DNA of 64,000 bases from NCBI RefSeq assembly GCF_900141705.1, contig NZ_FQYM01000006.1, forward strand, positions 62,001 through 126,000. Direction: 5' to 3'. Source of the DNA: Fibrobacter sp. UWP2. Lineage in GTDB: Bacteria; Fibrobacterota; Fibrobacteria; Fibrobacterales; Fibrobacteraceae. Numbering within the stretch: the first letter of the stretch is position 1; the number at the start of each line of letters is the position of its first letter. Of the stretch, positions 17,787-26,697 are shown one piece after another. A program made the position numbers and the translations under genes. Below the pieces are notes generated by a model. The model was given only the letters and a program-made list of their open reading frames with translations, ran no database searches and was not told the DNA's origin.

Positions 17787-19055
17787 ATGTTGAAATCTGA
17801 ACTCCGAACTATTCTTCTCCCTGCCCTCGTTTTACTTGCAGCGTGCAGCGACTTTTTACAGCCGGTAGAGAGCACTCCCACGCCGACGGAATTCGAATAC
17901 AATTACTGGTTGCTCCAGCGCACCTACCTCTTTGAAGACGAACTCCCAAACCTGGACCCCGAGGGCGACTCCGTGCAGACCCTGTACGAAGCGCTTAAAG
18001 ACCCCTACACGCGCTACGTGCCGCCCAGCAAAAGCGAAGCGGTTTCCATCAGCATCAACACGAGCATCGTGGAAGGGGACGTGGGCATGGAGTACATGCT
18101 CCTCGCCAACTCGCTGTACCCGATCTTCACCTACCGGGTCTACCCCGACGGCCCTGCCGGCAGGGCGGGCATCCCCCGCTACAGCAACATCAGGTCCGTC
18201 AACGGGGTCGAGCTGGCCGGGGACGACGCCTTTGCAACCTACAACGCCATTCTCGACACCAGCGCCCAGGTGGAGCTGGTCATTTACCGGGACTCCACCG
18301 AGACTACATACAACCTAACAAAAGAGACGGTGTACGCACCGACCGTTTTTGTGGACACCCTCAACAGCGTCATCTTTGTGACCATCACCGAATTCAAGCT
18401 CAATACCGCCGACAAAGACAGCGGAACCGTCGGGGAGCTCAAAGCTTACCTGGACTCCACCCAAAACGAAAAGTCAACGCGCGTCATCAACATCAGCAAA
18501 AACCCCGGCGGGCACGTTTCGCAATGCGTGCGCGCCGCCGACATGTTCGTAAGCCAAGGGACGCTATCGACACGCGAGTGGCGCACTTTTGCCCCCGATG
18601 GCAAAAACGCCTACAAAAAACTCTCCATGGAAGCGGTCAAAGGGGATCCCGGCGAAAAAGGCAAGTTCGTGATTCTCGCCAGCGGCGGCAGCGCGAGCTG
18701 TGCCGAAATTTTCGCCGCCTCGGTTTCGGAGCTCACCGACACGCCCATCCTGGGCAAGACCACTTTTGGCAAGGGAATCGGCCAGACCAACTGGAAAACA
18801 ATAGCCGGCGGACTCGCCATCATCACCAACCTGGAATTCAAGACACCCAAGGGCAATTCCTACCACAAAAAGGGTATCGTCCCCGACTACGAATGCGACG
18901 GGGACATGGTATTATGCGTTTCCGATTTTGTCAAATCCAAATCGGGGGCTCTTGCCAAACCAGGAAAAACGCCCGAGGACTTGTCGCCTTTCTCGATTAT
19001 CGAGAGAAATCCAAACGTTGGCGGAGCCATCCTCCAACAAAACGAACTTGAATAA
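17787..19055 (+). CDS. S41 (C-terminal processing) protease lipoprotein 1
   Basis: A 422-residue lipoprotein (lipobox LLAAC, Cys20) of peptidase family S41. A degenerate PDZ-like segment (about residues 85-180, DGPAGRAGIPRYSNIRSVNG) precedes the protease core. The probable nucleophile is Ser304 in GGSASCAE and the general base Lys329 in TTFGKG. The usual DLRGNPGG loop reads NISKNPGG, losing the acidic and Arg residues, so substrate handling may differ from typical CtpA. It lies 32 bp before a second S41 gene, suggesting an operon. Expected location is the periplasmic face of the outer or inner membrane. Confidence 0.85.
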   Translation: MLKSELRTILLPALVLLAACSDFLQPVESTPTPTEFEYNYWLLQRTYLFEDELPNLDPEGDSVQTLYEALKDPYTRYVPPSKSEAVSISINTSIVEGDVGMEYMLLANSLYPIFTYRVYPDGPAGRAGIPRYSNIRSVNGVELAGDDAFATYNAILDTSAQVELVIYRDSTETTYNLTKETVYAPTVFVDTLNSVIFVTITEFKLNTADKDSGTVGELKAYLDSTQNEKSTRVINISKNPGGHVSQCVRAADMFVSQGTLSTREWRTFAPDGKNAYKKLSMEAVKGDPGEKGKFVILASGGSASCAEIFAASVSELTDTPILGKTTFGKGIGQTNWKTIAGGLAIITNLEFKTPKGNSYHKKGIVPDYECDGDMVLCVSDFVKSKSGALAKPGKTPEDLSPFSIIERNPNVGGAILQQNELE

Positions 19056-19087
19056 TTATATTGACTTTGTAGCACAAGGAATTTCTC

Positions 19088-20599
19088 ATGAAAAAACATT
19101 CTCTTTTACTAGGCTCCCTGCTGTTTTTGGCCCTCCTGACATGCGCCTGCACCGTAGATAATGCGGACGACGAAATTGAATACAATGGCAAAGGCCTGGC
19201 GGCAATAGGCGATGCGCAATCCCAAGAAGAATACGACTATATTTGGAACAACCTTAGCGAAGACGAAAAAGAATTCGAGTACGCCTACGAGGTCCTGGGC
19301 TATTATTACCTGTTCGCCCACAGCGACTCCTTGAAACCCAATGGAACCACATGGTACAAACAGCTGCGCGAACGCACAGACTACATTGGCTTTGGAGAAA
19401 CCGCCATCCGCGCCGACATAAATATCTCCAACTCCATCAAGGACATCTATTTTATGTTCGCCACGCTGCGCGACGAATACACCGCCTACATAGACCCTTC
19501 CCAAATGAGTTTCGACGACTTTTTGGAAGACTTTGAATCCAGGGACTCCTCGTTCGACGTCGGCGTAAACGTCCACACTATCAACAACGGCGAAAAGTCC
19601 TCTGTTGTTGTAATGCAGGTTTACCACAATTCTCCGGCAGCCACGGCGGGGATCCAGGTTGGCGACACCATCCTTTCTATAGACGCAACCATCGTGGATT
19701 CCGAGGAACTGTTCAAACTCATTTCCCAAGGTTTTGCCGGGAACAAGAAGGCGGTGAACATCGCCCGCAACGTAAACGGCGAGCGCACGGAGCTGATCCT
19801 GGAAGTGACCATCACCCCGTACCTACAACCGTCCGTGACCTACAAGATTATCGATTCCGTTGCGGTCATCCGCATTCTGGAATACGCCAACGAGAACACC
19901 CCCAGCGACAGCGGTACCTATGGTGAATTTTTGGAAGCCCTGGAAGCGACGCAAAACACCAAGGCGACCATCATCGACCTGCGCGGGAACCCCGGTGGCG
20001 ACGGCAACCAGTGCCAAGCCATCGCCGCAGAAGTCCTGAAAAAAGACGACATCATCAGCTTTGAATACCACGCCACCGCAGACACCATCACTGGCGACCC
20101 CATCATCGCCATTGACACGATTTTTGTTACCGAAGACGGCATTGCCAAGGACCGTTACATTGTATTCCTCGCCGACGAGAACTCCGCGAGCTGCGCCGAA
20201 TACAACATCCTAGGCGTAGTCACCAATAAAAAGTCCCCGGTGGTCGGCAAACTGACCTACGGCAAGGGCGTTGGCTACAGCATGCTTCCCTCCTACCAAA
20301 AAGGCGCCATCATTTTCACAAACGCCATGGTCTTTGACCGCAACCACCAAACCTACCACATGTACGGCATCCTCCCCGATGTCGACGAGAGCATCTCCAC
20401 GGCCATGATGGACTCTGCTCTCGCCATAGCCAAGGAAGGCAAGCGCGAGCGCACGGCAGGCTACGCCTCCGTGGTGCAGAACAAATACATGGTCTTATCG
20501 AAAAAGGCGCCGGTCAAGCCAGTCATCCCGACTCGAAACAGCCTCGGCATGTACAAAAAGTCCAACAGCCGCCCGTTCGGGAAAATTGGCCGCAAATAA
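19088..20599 (+). CDS. S41 (C-terminal processing) protease lipoprotein 2
   Basis: A 503-residue secreted protease of family S41. The N-terminus MKKHSLLLGSLLFLALLTCAC suggests a lipoprotein, with a weak lipobox (TCAC, Cys21). A PDZ domain is at about residues 155-240 (YHNSPAATAGIQVGDTILSI). The core has the canonical IDLRGNPGG loop (about 296-304), probable nucleophile Ser368 in NSASCAE and base Lys393 in TYGKG. Overall architecture parallels the preceding S41 gene, so the pair probably arose by duplication and divergence. The stop is only 9 bp from the convergent M23 gene. Confidence 0.85.
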   Translation: MKKHSLLLGSLLFLALLTCACTVDNADDEIEYNGKGLAAIGDAQSQEEYDYIWNNLSEDEKEFEYAYEVLGYYYLFAHSDSLKPNGTTWYKQLRERTDYIGFGETAIRADINISNSIKDIYFMFATLRDEYTAYIDPSQMSFDDFLEDFESRDSSFDVGVNVHTINNGEKSSVVVMQVYHNSPAATAGIQVGDTILSIDATIVDSEELFKLISQGFAGNKKAVNIARNVNGERTELILEVTITPYLQPSVTYKIIDSVAVIRILEYANENTPSDSGTYGEFLEALEATQNTKATIIDLRGNPGGDGNQCQAIAAEVLKKDDIISFEYHATADTITGDPIIAIDTIFVTEDGIAKDRYIVFLADENSASCAEYNILGVVTNKKSPVVGKLTYGKGVGYSMLPSYQKGAIIFTNAMVFDRNHQTYHMYGILPDVDESISTAMMDSALAIAKEGKRERTAGYASVVQNKYMVLSKKAPVKPVIPTRNSLGMYKKSNSRPFGKIGRK

Positions 20600-20608
20600 A
20601 ATTTATCG

Positions 20609-21952
20609 CTAGTCCAAACGACGCATACGCACCATCACATCGGTGGTGTCGTTCGCCTTCACGGCAGGAGCCGCAAGCGTCAAGTCGATTTGCTTGCGGA
20701 TTTCCTTTACCTGCTCCTGCAAGCGAGCCAAGCGGGCACCCGCCAGCTTGGGAGTCGCAATCATCGTCTTGGAAGCTGGGTTGATCCAGGCGCCCTGCGC
20801 ATTCTTGAAACCAAAATGCAGATGCGGACCGGTGCTGCGGCCCGTCGAGCCCACGCGGCCAATCGCCTGGCCCGGCGAGACCTTGGAGCCCACGGCCACA
20901 CCGCGCGATTGCAGGTGCATGTACCAGCTCTCGGAATTGTCCCTATGGCGGATGGCGATCTTGTTGCCGCTGAACTCGTCGTAACCCGAAACCGTCACGT
21001 TGCCCTCGGCCACAGCATGCACCACCGTCCCCGTGGGGGCGCCGTAGTCAATACCGTAATGGACCTTGCGCTGGCCGGTAATGGGGTGGACTCGGGAACC
21101 GAAGGAACTCGTAATGCGGAGGTGCTCCAGGGGGTAACGGAGCCCGTCAAAAATCAAGGCGTCGCCATCTTCGGTGTAGTGGGCGTTATAAGAACTGCGA
21201 GGGTCTTCGTCTTCGTAGCGGAACGCCTCGTGATGGCCCACAATGCGGCCTTCGAACTCGGCGTAAATCACCTTGCCGCTCACCCAAATGGAATCCTGGT
21301 AATAGGTATCCTCGAGCAAAATGCGGAACCGGTCGCCGGCACGTGCCAGGGGGAACGCCACCTTGCACTGGAGCACTCCGCTCACGACGCCCACCATACG
21401 ACCCGGTATCCCCACCTTAAAGAGGATCCCGTTCAGGGTACTCCCCTCTTCGAGAACGCCCTCGTAAATGGAGTGCTTTTTGACCACGGGCTTGTCGACA
21501 AGCGAATAGACGAACCCCGTATCGGTGCGGCTCACCAAGTGCACGGTAATCGGGTTCACGGCGTAGCGGAACTTTTGGACGCGATTGTTGGAATCGACCA
21601 TCACGTAAAAGGTCTCGCCGACGCGGAGCTTAAACTCCACACTGTCTTGCATGGCGAGGTAGACCTTGCCGAGGTCCTCTTCGGCAATCTTGAAGAGAGC
21701 CGGGTCACCGCCGCTCACCTGCTGTTTTAAACGGGTAAAAACGTGAAACGGTCCTTCGCCAGCGCAAACGGTGTCGCTAATGACGCGGGTGTTGCTAATA
21801 AGATTTTGCCCCTTTTGGATCTCGGCTTTCAGGGAATCCACCTGTCGCGTTAACACCGATTGTTCCTGGGCCAACCTTTGAATTTGCACCTCTTCTCGGC
21901 AACCGGCAAGGCATAGCACCAGGGAGAGCAAAACAAACAAGCAACGAATCAC
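20609..21952 (-). CDS. M23-family peptidoglycan endopeptidase lipoprotein
   Basis: A 447-residue lipoprotein (LVLCLAGC lipobox) with a short N-terminal coiled coil (about residues 24-55), a middle region of unclear fold, and a C-terminal M23/LytM domain (about 285-395). The zinc motifs are intact: VHYGIDYG (H-x3-D) and HLHFG (H-x-H), with GNKIAIRHRDNSESWYMHLQ between. An intact site argues for real cell-wall hydrolysis. A second helix (LARLQEQVKEIRKQI) follows the domain. Monocistronic and convergent with the S41 pair. Confidence 0.85.
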   Translation of the reverse strand: MIRCLFVLLSLVLCLAGCREEVQIQRLAQEQSVLTRQVDSLKAEIQKGQNLISNTRVISDTVCAGEGPFHVFTRLKQQVSGGDPALFKIAEEDLGKVYLAMQDSVEFKLRVGETFYVMVDSNNRVQKFRYAVNPITVHLVSRTDTGFVYSLVDKPVVKKHSIYEGVLEEGSTLNGILFKVGIPGRMVGVVSGVLQCKVAFPLARAGDRFRILLEDTYYQDSIWVSGKVIYAEFEGRIVGHHEAFRYEDEDPRSSYNAHYTEDGDALIFDGLRYPLEHLRITSSFGSRVHPITGQRKVHYGIDYGAPTGTVVHAVAEGNVTVSGYDEFSGNKIAIRHRDNSESWYMHLQSRGVAVGSKVSPGQAIGRVGSTGRSTGPHLHFGFKNAQGAWINPASKTMIATPKLAGARLARLQEQVKEIRKQIDLTLAAPAVKANDTTDVMVRMRRLD

Positions 21953-22000
21953 GGGGACCTCAAATAAAACGGATTATTTTAATCAGCACAAAAATAAAAA

Positions 22001-22023
22001 ACACCTCTCACAGAGAGAGGTGC
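22001..22023 (-). terminator. Terminator of the FKBP gene
   Basis: CACCTCTC and GAGAGGTG form a stem with a short loop. On the minus strand it is followed by a T-rich run. It lies 23 bp past the stop codon at 22046. Confidence 0.7.
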
Positions 22024-22045
22024 CTTTTGAAATTTCAACACGAAA

Positions 22046-23143
22046 TTACTTGGCAGCCGGTGCAGCCGGTGCAGCAGCCGGAGCGGCAGCCGGCTTGGCA
22101 GCTTCGGCCTTCGGAGCGGCAGCCGGAGCGGCGGCGGCAGGCTTGGCTTCGGCCTTCGGAGCGGCGGCAGCGGGCTTGGCTTCGGCCTTGGCGGCAGGAG
22201 CAGCAGCCGGGGCGGCAGCGGCAGGCTTGGCTTCGGCCTTGGCGGCAGGAGCGGCAGCCGGAGCGGCGGCAGCGGGCTTGGCTTCGGCCTTGGCGGCAGG
22301 AGCGGCAGCCGGCTTGGCAGCTTCGGCCTTCGGAGCGGCCTTCTTTTCGGCAGCAGGCTTGGCTTCGGCCTTGGCAGGTTCAGCCTTAGCAGGTTCGGCG
22401 GCCGGAGCGGCGGCAGCGTGAGTATCAATCAATTCCATCTCGAACACGAGGAGGCTGTTGCCCGGAATCTGCGGGCCACGGCCATGCGGACCGTAAGCGA
22501 GGTCGCTCGGAATCCAAGCGGTGACCTTGCCGCCCACCTTCATGAGCTTGAGCATTTCGGTCCAACCCGGAATCACGGCGTTGATCGGGAATTCAAGCGG
22601 CTGGCCACGGTCGATAGAGCTATCGAACTTGGTACCGTCAAGGAGCGTACCCGTGTAGTTGACCTTGACAATGTCGGAATCGCCCGGAACGGCACCGGTA
22701 CCTTCGGTAATAACCTTGTACTGAAGACCACTGGCGGTAGTCACAACGCCTTCGGCAGTCTTGTTGCTGGCGAGGAAGGCTTCGCCGGCGGCCTTGTTGG
22801 CTTCGGCAGCGAGGCTATCCTTCTTCATCTTTTCGGCCTGACGGTTCTGGGAGAGTTCCGTGAGGGTCTGGAAAATGACGGAATCGTTCATCAAGAAAGC
22901 AGCGGAATCGTCGTTGTAGCGTTCCTTGAAGGCCTGGATGAAGAGGTCGATGTCCAAATCAATGGAGTCACGGGTCACCAGCTGGAAATGGGCCTGATTA
23001 CCAAAATGGGCGCCGAGGGCATAGCTGTACTTGTCCTTTTCGGTCACCAAGGTCTTTTTGGTCTGGGTACCCTGGCACAGCTGATCACAACCAGCCATAA
23101 GCAAGGCAATAGCGCTTGCAGCAACAATCAATTTAGTCTTCAT
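22046..23143 (-). CDS. FKBP-type peptidyl-prolyl isomerase lipoprotein with Ala/Lys/Pro tail
   Basis: A 365-residue lipoprotein (LLMAGC). Residues about 35-120 are a helical FkpA/Mip-like dimerisation region. The FKBP domain spans about 125-245 with family motifs VKVNYTGTLLDGTKFDSS, a VIPGWTE segment and AYGPHGRGPQIPGNS. The remaining 115 or so residues are a low-complexity tail built from AKAEAKPAAAAP-like units. The catalytic domain appears intact, so a periplasmic protein-folding role is likely. The tail may span or bind the peptidoglycan layer, in the manner of Pro/Ala/Lys-rich linkers; that is inference. Confidence 0.85.
   Translation of the reverse strand: MKTKLIVAASAIALLMAGCDQLCQGTQTKKTLVTEKDKYSYALGAHFGNQAHFQLVTRDSIDLDIDLFIQAFKERYNDDSAAFLMNDSVIFQTLTELSQNRQAEKMKKDSLAAEANKAAGEAFLASNKTAEGVVTTASGLQYKVITEGTGAVPGDSDIVKVNYTGTLLDGTKFDSSIDRGQPLEFPINAVIPGWTEMLKLMKVGGKVTAWIPSDLAYGPHGRGPQIPGNSLLVFEMELIDTHAAAAPAAEPAKAEPAKAEAKPAAEKKAAPKAEAAKPAAAPAAKAEAKPAAAAPAAAPAAKAEAKPAAAAPAAAPAAKAEAKPAAAAPKAEAKPAAAAPAAAPKAEAAKPAAAPAAAPAAPAAK
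22050..22420 (-). repeat. Coding tandem repeats (Ala/Lys/Pro tail)
   Basis: Tandem degenerate copies of a unit coding AKAEAKPAAAAPAAAP. Copies between about 22135 and 22320 are almost identical at the nucleotide level, so the number of units is likely to vary between strains by slippage or recombination. Confidence 0.75.
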
Positions 23144-23234
23144 AAGAATCCTCTTTTTTTAAACTGACATGTTTAAAATAGCAAAACAAGTGTGATTTAT
23201 CGCACAAAAAATTAATTTTTACACAATCTTTTCG

Positions 23235-23243
23235 TATATTTTG
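23235..23243 (+). promoter_or_regulatory. Possible promoter element upstream of glmS
   Basis: TATATTTTG lies 62 bp before the glmS start. It resembles the TAnnTTTG -7 box of Bacteroidota promoters. Similar words occur before pheS (TAAATTTG, 63028-63035) and, on the minus strand, before the GNAT gene (59019-59027). This is suggestive only. Confidence 0.3.
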
Positions 23244-23304
23244 CGCGTAATACATAGTACCGTAAAGGAATACGGGAAAAACTTCCTCTTTCAAGGAAAT
23301 TTAT

Positions 23305-25134
23305 ATGTGCGGAATCGTAGGCTATATCGGTCAAAATGAAGCCCTGCCAGTGCTTGTCAACGGTCTCAAAAAGATGGAGTACCGCGGCTACGACAGCTCG
23401 GGCGTTGCCCTGGTCGAAAACGGGAAAATTGACGTTGTCCGAGCCTCGGGAAAAATCAGCGCCCTTGAACAGAAACTCAAGGCCCGTTCCCTCAAGGGGA
23501 CCGTTGGCATCGCCCACACCCGTTGGGCCACCCATGGTGCCCCGACCGAGGAAAACGCCCACCCGCACACGAGCTTTGACGGGAAAATCTCGATTGTCCA
23601 CAACGGCATCATCGAGAACTATGCAAGCCTCAAGGGCAAGCTCATCAGCGAAGGCGTCCAGTTCAAGTCCGAGACCGACACCGAAGTCGTCGCTCACCTG
23701 ATTGCCAAGTACTACAGCGGCAACCTCAAGGCTGCCGTCCTCAAGGCACTCTCCAAAGTCGAGGGGACCTTTGGCATCGCCGTCATCTGCAGCGAGGAAC
23801 CGGGGACCCTGGTTGGTGCCCGCCGCGGAAGCCCGCTCATTTTGGGCATCGGCAACAACAACGAATTCTTTTTGGCGAGTGACGTCTCTGCCATCATCAA
23901 CTACACGCAAAAAGTGGTTTACCTCGATGACAACGACGTTGTCGAGATCAAGGACGGACACTACAACATTGTGACCCTGAACAGCAACGAAGTGCAGCGC
24001 GAAGTCGAGAACGTGGAATTTGACGCCGACGCCGTCGCCAAGGGCGGGTTCGCCCACTTTATGCTCAAGGAAATTTTCGAGCAGCCCGAAGTGCTCCGCA
24101 ACACCATGCGCGGACGCCTGCTCACCGCCGAAGGCAACGCCAAACTCGCAGGCCTTGACACCAACATCAAGGAACTGAGGAACATCAACCGCATCATCAT
24201 TACCGCCTGCGGCACCAGCTACTACGCCGGCATGGTCGGCGAATACATGATCGAGGATTTGGCAGGCGTGCCTGTTGAAGTGGAATACGCCTCCGAGTTC
24301 CGCTACAGGAACCCCATTATCAAGCCGGGCACGCTCGTGCTCGCCATTAGCCAGAGCGGAGAAACCGCCGACACCCTCGCCGCATTGAGGGAAGCCCAGC
24401 AAAAGGGCGCCACGGCGCTTGCCATTTGTAACGGCGTGGGCTCCACCATCGCCCGTACAAGCGACGGCGGCGTGTACCTACACGCCGGTCCCGAAATCGG
24501 CGTTGCGAGCACCAAGGCGTTCACCTCCCAGGTAGCAGTGCTCGCCATGATTGCACTTTTGCTCGGACGCCAGCGCAGGCTCTCGATCGAGAACGGCACC
24601 GACATCGCGAAAGCCATGCTCGAACTCCCGACCCTTGTCGAGAAGACCCTGAAGCTCTCCGACGACATCGCGGCGATAGCCAAGCAGTACTCCAAGGCGG
24701 GCAACTTCCTTTACCTGGGCCGCCACTTCAACTACCCGGTCGCCATGGAAGGCGCGCTCAAGCTCAAGGAAATCAGCTACATCCACGCCGAGGGCTACCC
24801 CGCCGCCGAAATGAAGCACGGACCGATTGCCCTCATTGACGAGAACATGCCGGTGGTGGTCATCGCCCCGAAGGACTCCCTCTTTGACAAGGTGATCAGC
24901 AACGTCCGCGAAATCAAGGCACGCGGTGGACGCGTGATTGCCGTGACCACCGAAGACTGCCACCCCCTCGACGAGATTGCCGACCACATCATCAAGGTGC
25001 CGCAGACGCTCCCGATGCTCATGCCGATTGTCACCTGCGTGCCGCTGCAGCTGCTTGCCTACCACATTGCCGTGCTCCGCGGCAACGACGTGGACCAGCC
25101 GCGCAACCTCGCCAAGAGCGTGACGGTGGAGTAG
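23305..25134 (+). CDS. glmS: Glutamine-fructose-6-phosphate aminotransferase
   Basis: GlmS converts fructose-6-phosphate and glutamine to glucosamine-6-phosphate, the entry to peptidoglycan and lipopolysaccharide amino sugars. The N-terminal glutaminase domain begins MCGIVGYIG with Cys2 as the nucleophile. HTRWATHGAP and NGIIENY follow, then two SIS isomerase domains (about 290-430 and 460-600) with TACGTSYYAG and SQSGETADT. The C-terminus LAKSVTVE is canonical, and 609 residues is full length. No glmS ribozyme-like leader is apparent in the 160 bp upstream. It precedes scpA by 40 bp. Confidence 0.97.
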   Translation: MCGIVGYIGQNEALPVLVNGLKKMEYRGYDSSGVALVENGKIDVVRASGKISALEQKLKARSLKGTVGIAHTRWATHGAPTEENAHPHTSFDGKISIVHNGIIENYASLKGKLISEGVQFKSETDTEVVAHLIAKYYSGNLKAAVLKALSKVEGTFGIAVICSEEPGTLVGARRGSPLILGIGNNNEFFLASDVSAIINYTQKVVYLDDNDVVEIKDGHYNIVTLNSNEVQREVENVEFDADAVAKGGFAHFMLKEIFEQPEVLRNTMRGRLLTAEGNAKLAGLDTNIKELRNINRIIITACGTSYYAGMVGEYMIEDLAGVPVEVEYASEFRYRNPIIKPGTLVLAISQSGETADTLAALREAQQKGATALAICNGVGSTIARTSDGGVYLHAGPEIGVASTKAFTSQVAVLAMIALLLGRQRRLSIENGTDIAKAMLELPTLVEKTLKLSDDIAAIAKQYSKAGNFLYLGRHFNYPVAMEGALKLKEISYIHAEGYPAAEMKHGPIALIDENMPVVVIAPKDSLFDKVISNVREIKARGGRVIAVTTEDCHPLDEIADHIIKVPQTLPMLMPIVTCVPLQLLAYHIAVLRGNDVDQPRNLAKSVTVE

Positions 25135-25174
25135 CTGCGCCTATGGCGCAGTTGCTAGTTACTACATTTATCCC

Positions 25175-26392
25175 ATGATGCAAGAAGTCGAAGAGCAAGA
25201 AGACTACGAAGTACGCATAGGGTCGTTCAACGGCCCCATGGACTTGCTCCTGTACCTGGTCCAAAAAAAGGAAATGTCTTTGGACCAAATCCCCATTGCC
25301 GAAATCGCCGACGATTTTTGCAAATGGGTGGACCGTATCGGCGACACAGACCTCTCGAAGGCGGGGGACTTTTTGTACATGGCGAGCCGTCTCATGGCAC
25401 TCAAGGTGCAAGAGCTTTTGCCCGCCGAAGAGCGCGACCCAGAACTGGTCGAGGAGTTCAACGCCGACCGCGAACAGCTGATGAAGGAGATGCTGGAGTA
25501 CCAGCGCTACAAGCAGGTCGCCAGCGGTCTCCAAGAAATGGAAGGCGAGAACTTTGGCACCTACAGCCGCGGGCGCCTCGAAAAAACGCAGAATGAGGAC
25601 GACACCCTCGCCGACGCCAATATTTGGCAGCTGTTCCGCGCCTATACCAAGAGTTTGAAGACCAAGATTTCGGAAACGGTCCACCACATTGAGCTGGACT
25701 ACGTAACCATCCAGGACCGTCAGCAAGCCATCAACAACTACCTGAGCGTAAACGGACGTGCCCTCTTTGAGGACCTGCTCGACAACGACTCCCACCCCAT
25801 CGTGGCGGCGGTGACGTTCATGGCCCTGTTGGAGATGATCAAGACCGACGAGCTGGTGTTCCGCCAGAGCGAGCTCTTTGGACCTATCTGGATTTACCGC
25901 AAAAAGAACAACGCGGAATACGCCGAAGAAATGGCTAACGAAACCGTGTTCTTCTCCAAAGACCCCGACGTGAAACCCGGCCTTGTGGAAGAGATTCGCA
26001 ACCAAGCGCTTGCCCGCAGCCAGCAGGGCAGCGTAGGCGACATCGCCGCGGTGATGAAGGAAGCGGTGCTGTGGACCACCCGCGGCAGGAACGTGACCGA
26101 GGACGATTTGCAGGCAATGCTCGAGGGCCGCGAAGACCTGAGCGAAGTGCAGGAGAACCCGTTTGCCGACCTGATGCAGGACGATAATCCCGCCGTCCCT
26201 AGAACAGAATCGGTGGCCGCACCCGAGGTCGCCGCCTCACCCGAGACCCCAACGCCAGTTACAGAGCCTATCGCAGAACCCGCCGAACAGAACGTCGCGC
26301 AGCCTGCAACCGAAACTGCCGCGGAATCTGCCAGCGACGAAAGCAATTCCGACGACGAAGAAGGCCCCGTGATTTACGGAGCCCAGGAATAA
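25175..26392 (+). CDS. scpA: Segregation and condensation protein A
   Basis: ScpA is the kleisin subunit that bridges SMC heads in bacterial chromosome condensation. The N-terminus is characteristic: FNGPMDLLLYLVQKKEMSLD followed by IPIAEIADDF, then YMASRLMALKVQELLP. The domain ends near residue 250 (FVALLEMIKTDELVF-like segment). A further 150 residues form an extension that turns Pro/Ala/Glu-rich near the end (about residues 345-395), longer than the usual 230-280-residue ScpA. scpB is not in the window. The gene converges on the zinc-ribbon gene with 12 bp between stops. Confidence 0.9.
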   Translation: MMQEVEEQEDYEVRIGSFNGPMDLLLYLVQKKEMSLDQIPIAEIADDFCKWVDRIGDTDLSKAGDFLYMASRLMALKVQELLPAEERDPELVEEFNADREQLMKEMLEYQRYKQVASGLQEMEGENFGTYSRGRLEKTQNEDDTLADANIWQLFRAYTKSLKTKISETVHHIELDYVTIQDRQQAINNYLSVNGRALFEDLLDNDSHPIVAAVTFMALLEMIKTDELVFRQSELFGPIWIYRKKNNAEYAEEMANETVFFSKDPDVKPGLVEEIRNQALARSQQGSVGDIAAVMKEAVLWTTRGRNVTEDDLQAMLEGREDLSEVQENPFADLMQDDNPAVPRTESVAAPEVAASPETPTPVTEPIAEPAEQNVAQPATETAAESASDESNSDDEEGPVIYGAQE

Positions 26393-26404
26393 ATTCAATA
26401 CAAG

Positions 26405-26689
26405 TTAATCCCAGTTGATGCTCGGCGGAGGATCCTTGAGGTCCTTGTTCTGCTTGGCAGCATCAAACTTCTTTTGCAAGAGCTCGGCGCGGTTCTTTTG
26501 CGCCTCCTGCGCCGCGGCAAATTTCGCCTCGAGGTCGGAACTGCGCGTTTTTTGTTCCTTGAGGAAGTCGTCAAACGACTTGACCTCTTTTTTGTATTCC
26601 TTATGCGAGAGGACTTCGCCCGTATCGGCGTCCACGACGATTTCGCCCTTGCACATGGGGCATTCGATGGTAAGCGTCTTTACAGCCAT
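26405..26689 (-). CDS. Small single-zinc-ribbon coiled-coil protein
   Basis: A 94-residue protein beginning MAVKTLTIECPMCKGEIVVD. The CPMC knuckle with the following beta strands looks like half of a zinc ribbon, which would need a second CxxC from a partner or dimer. The rest (about 45-85) is a charged, probably coiled helix. I start at ATG 26689, which has AGGAGG 4-5 nt upstream; a longer frame from 26740 lacks this. It directly follows the YugP-like gene (8 bp after its stop), so they share a transcript. No function assigned. Confidence 0.65.
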   Translation of the reverse strand: MAVKTLTIECPMCKGEIVVDADTGEVLSHKEYKKEVKSFDDFLKEQKTRSSDLEAKFAAAQEAQKNRAELLQKKFDAAKQNKDLKDPPPSINWD

Positions 26690-26697
26690 AAGGCCTC

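Noticed and set aside
23144-23304. glmS ribozyme in the glmS leader
   Set aside because: The 160-bp gap lacks the nested pseudoknot-forming sequence and is AT-rich; no cleavage-site context could be recognised.
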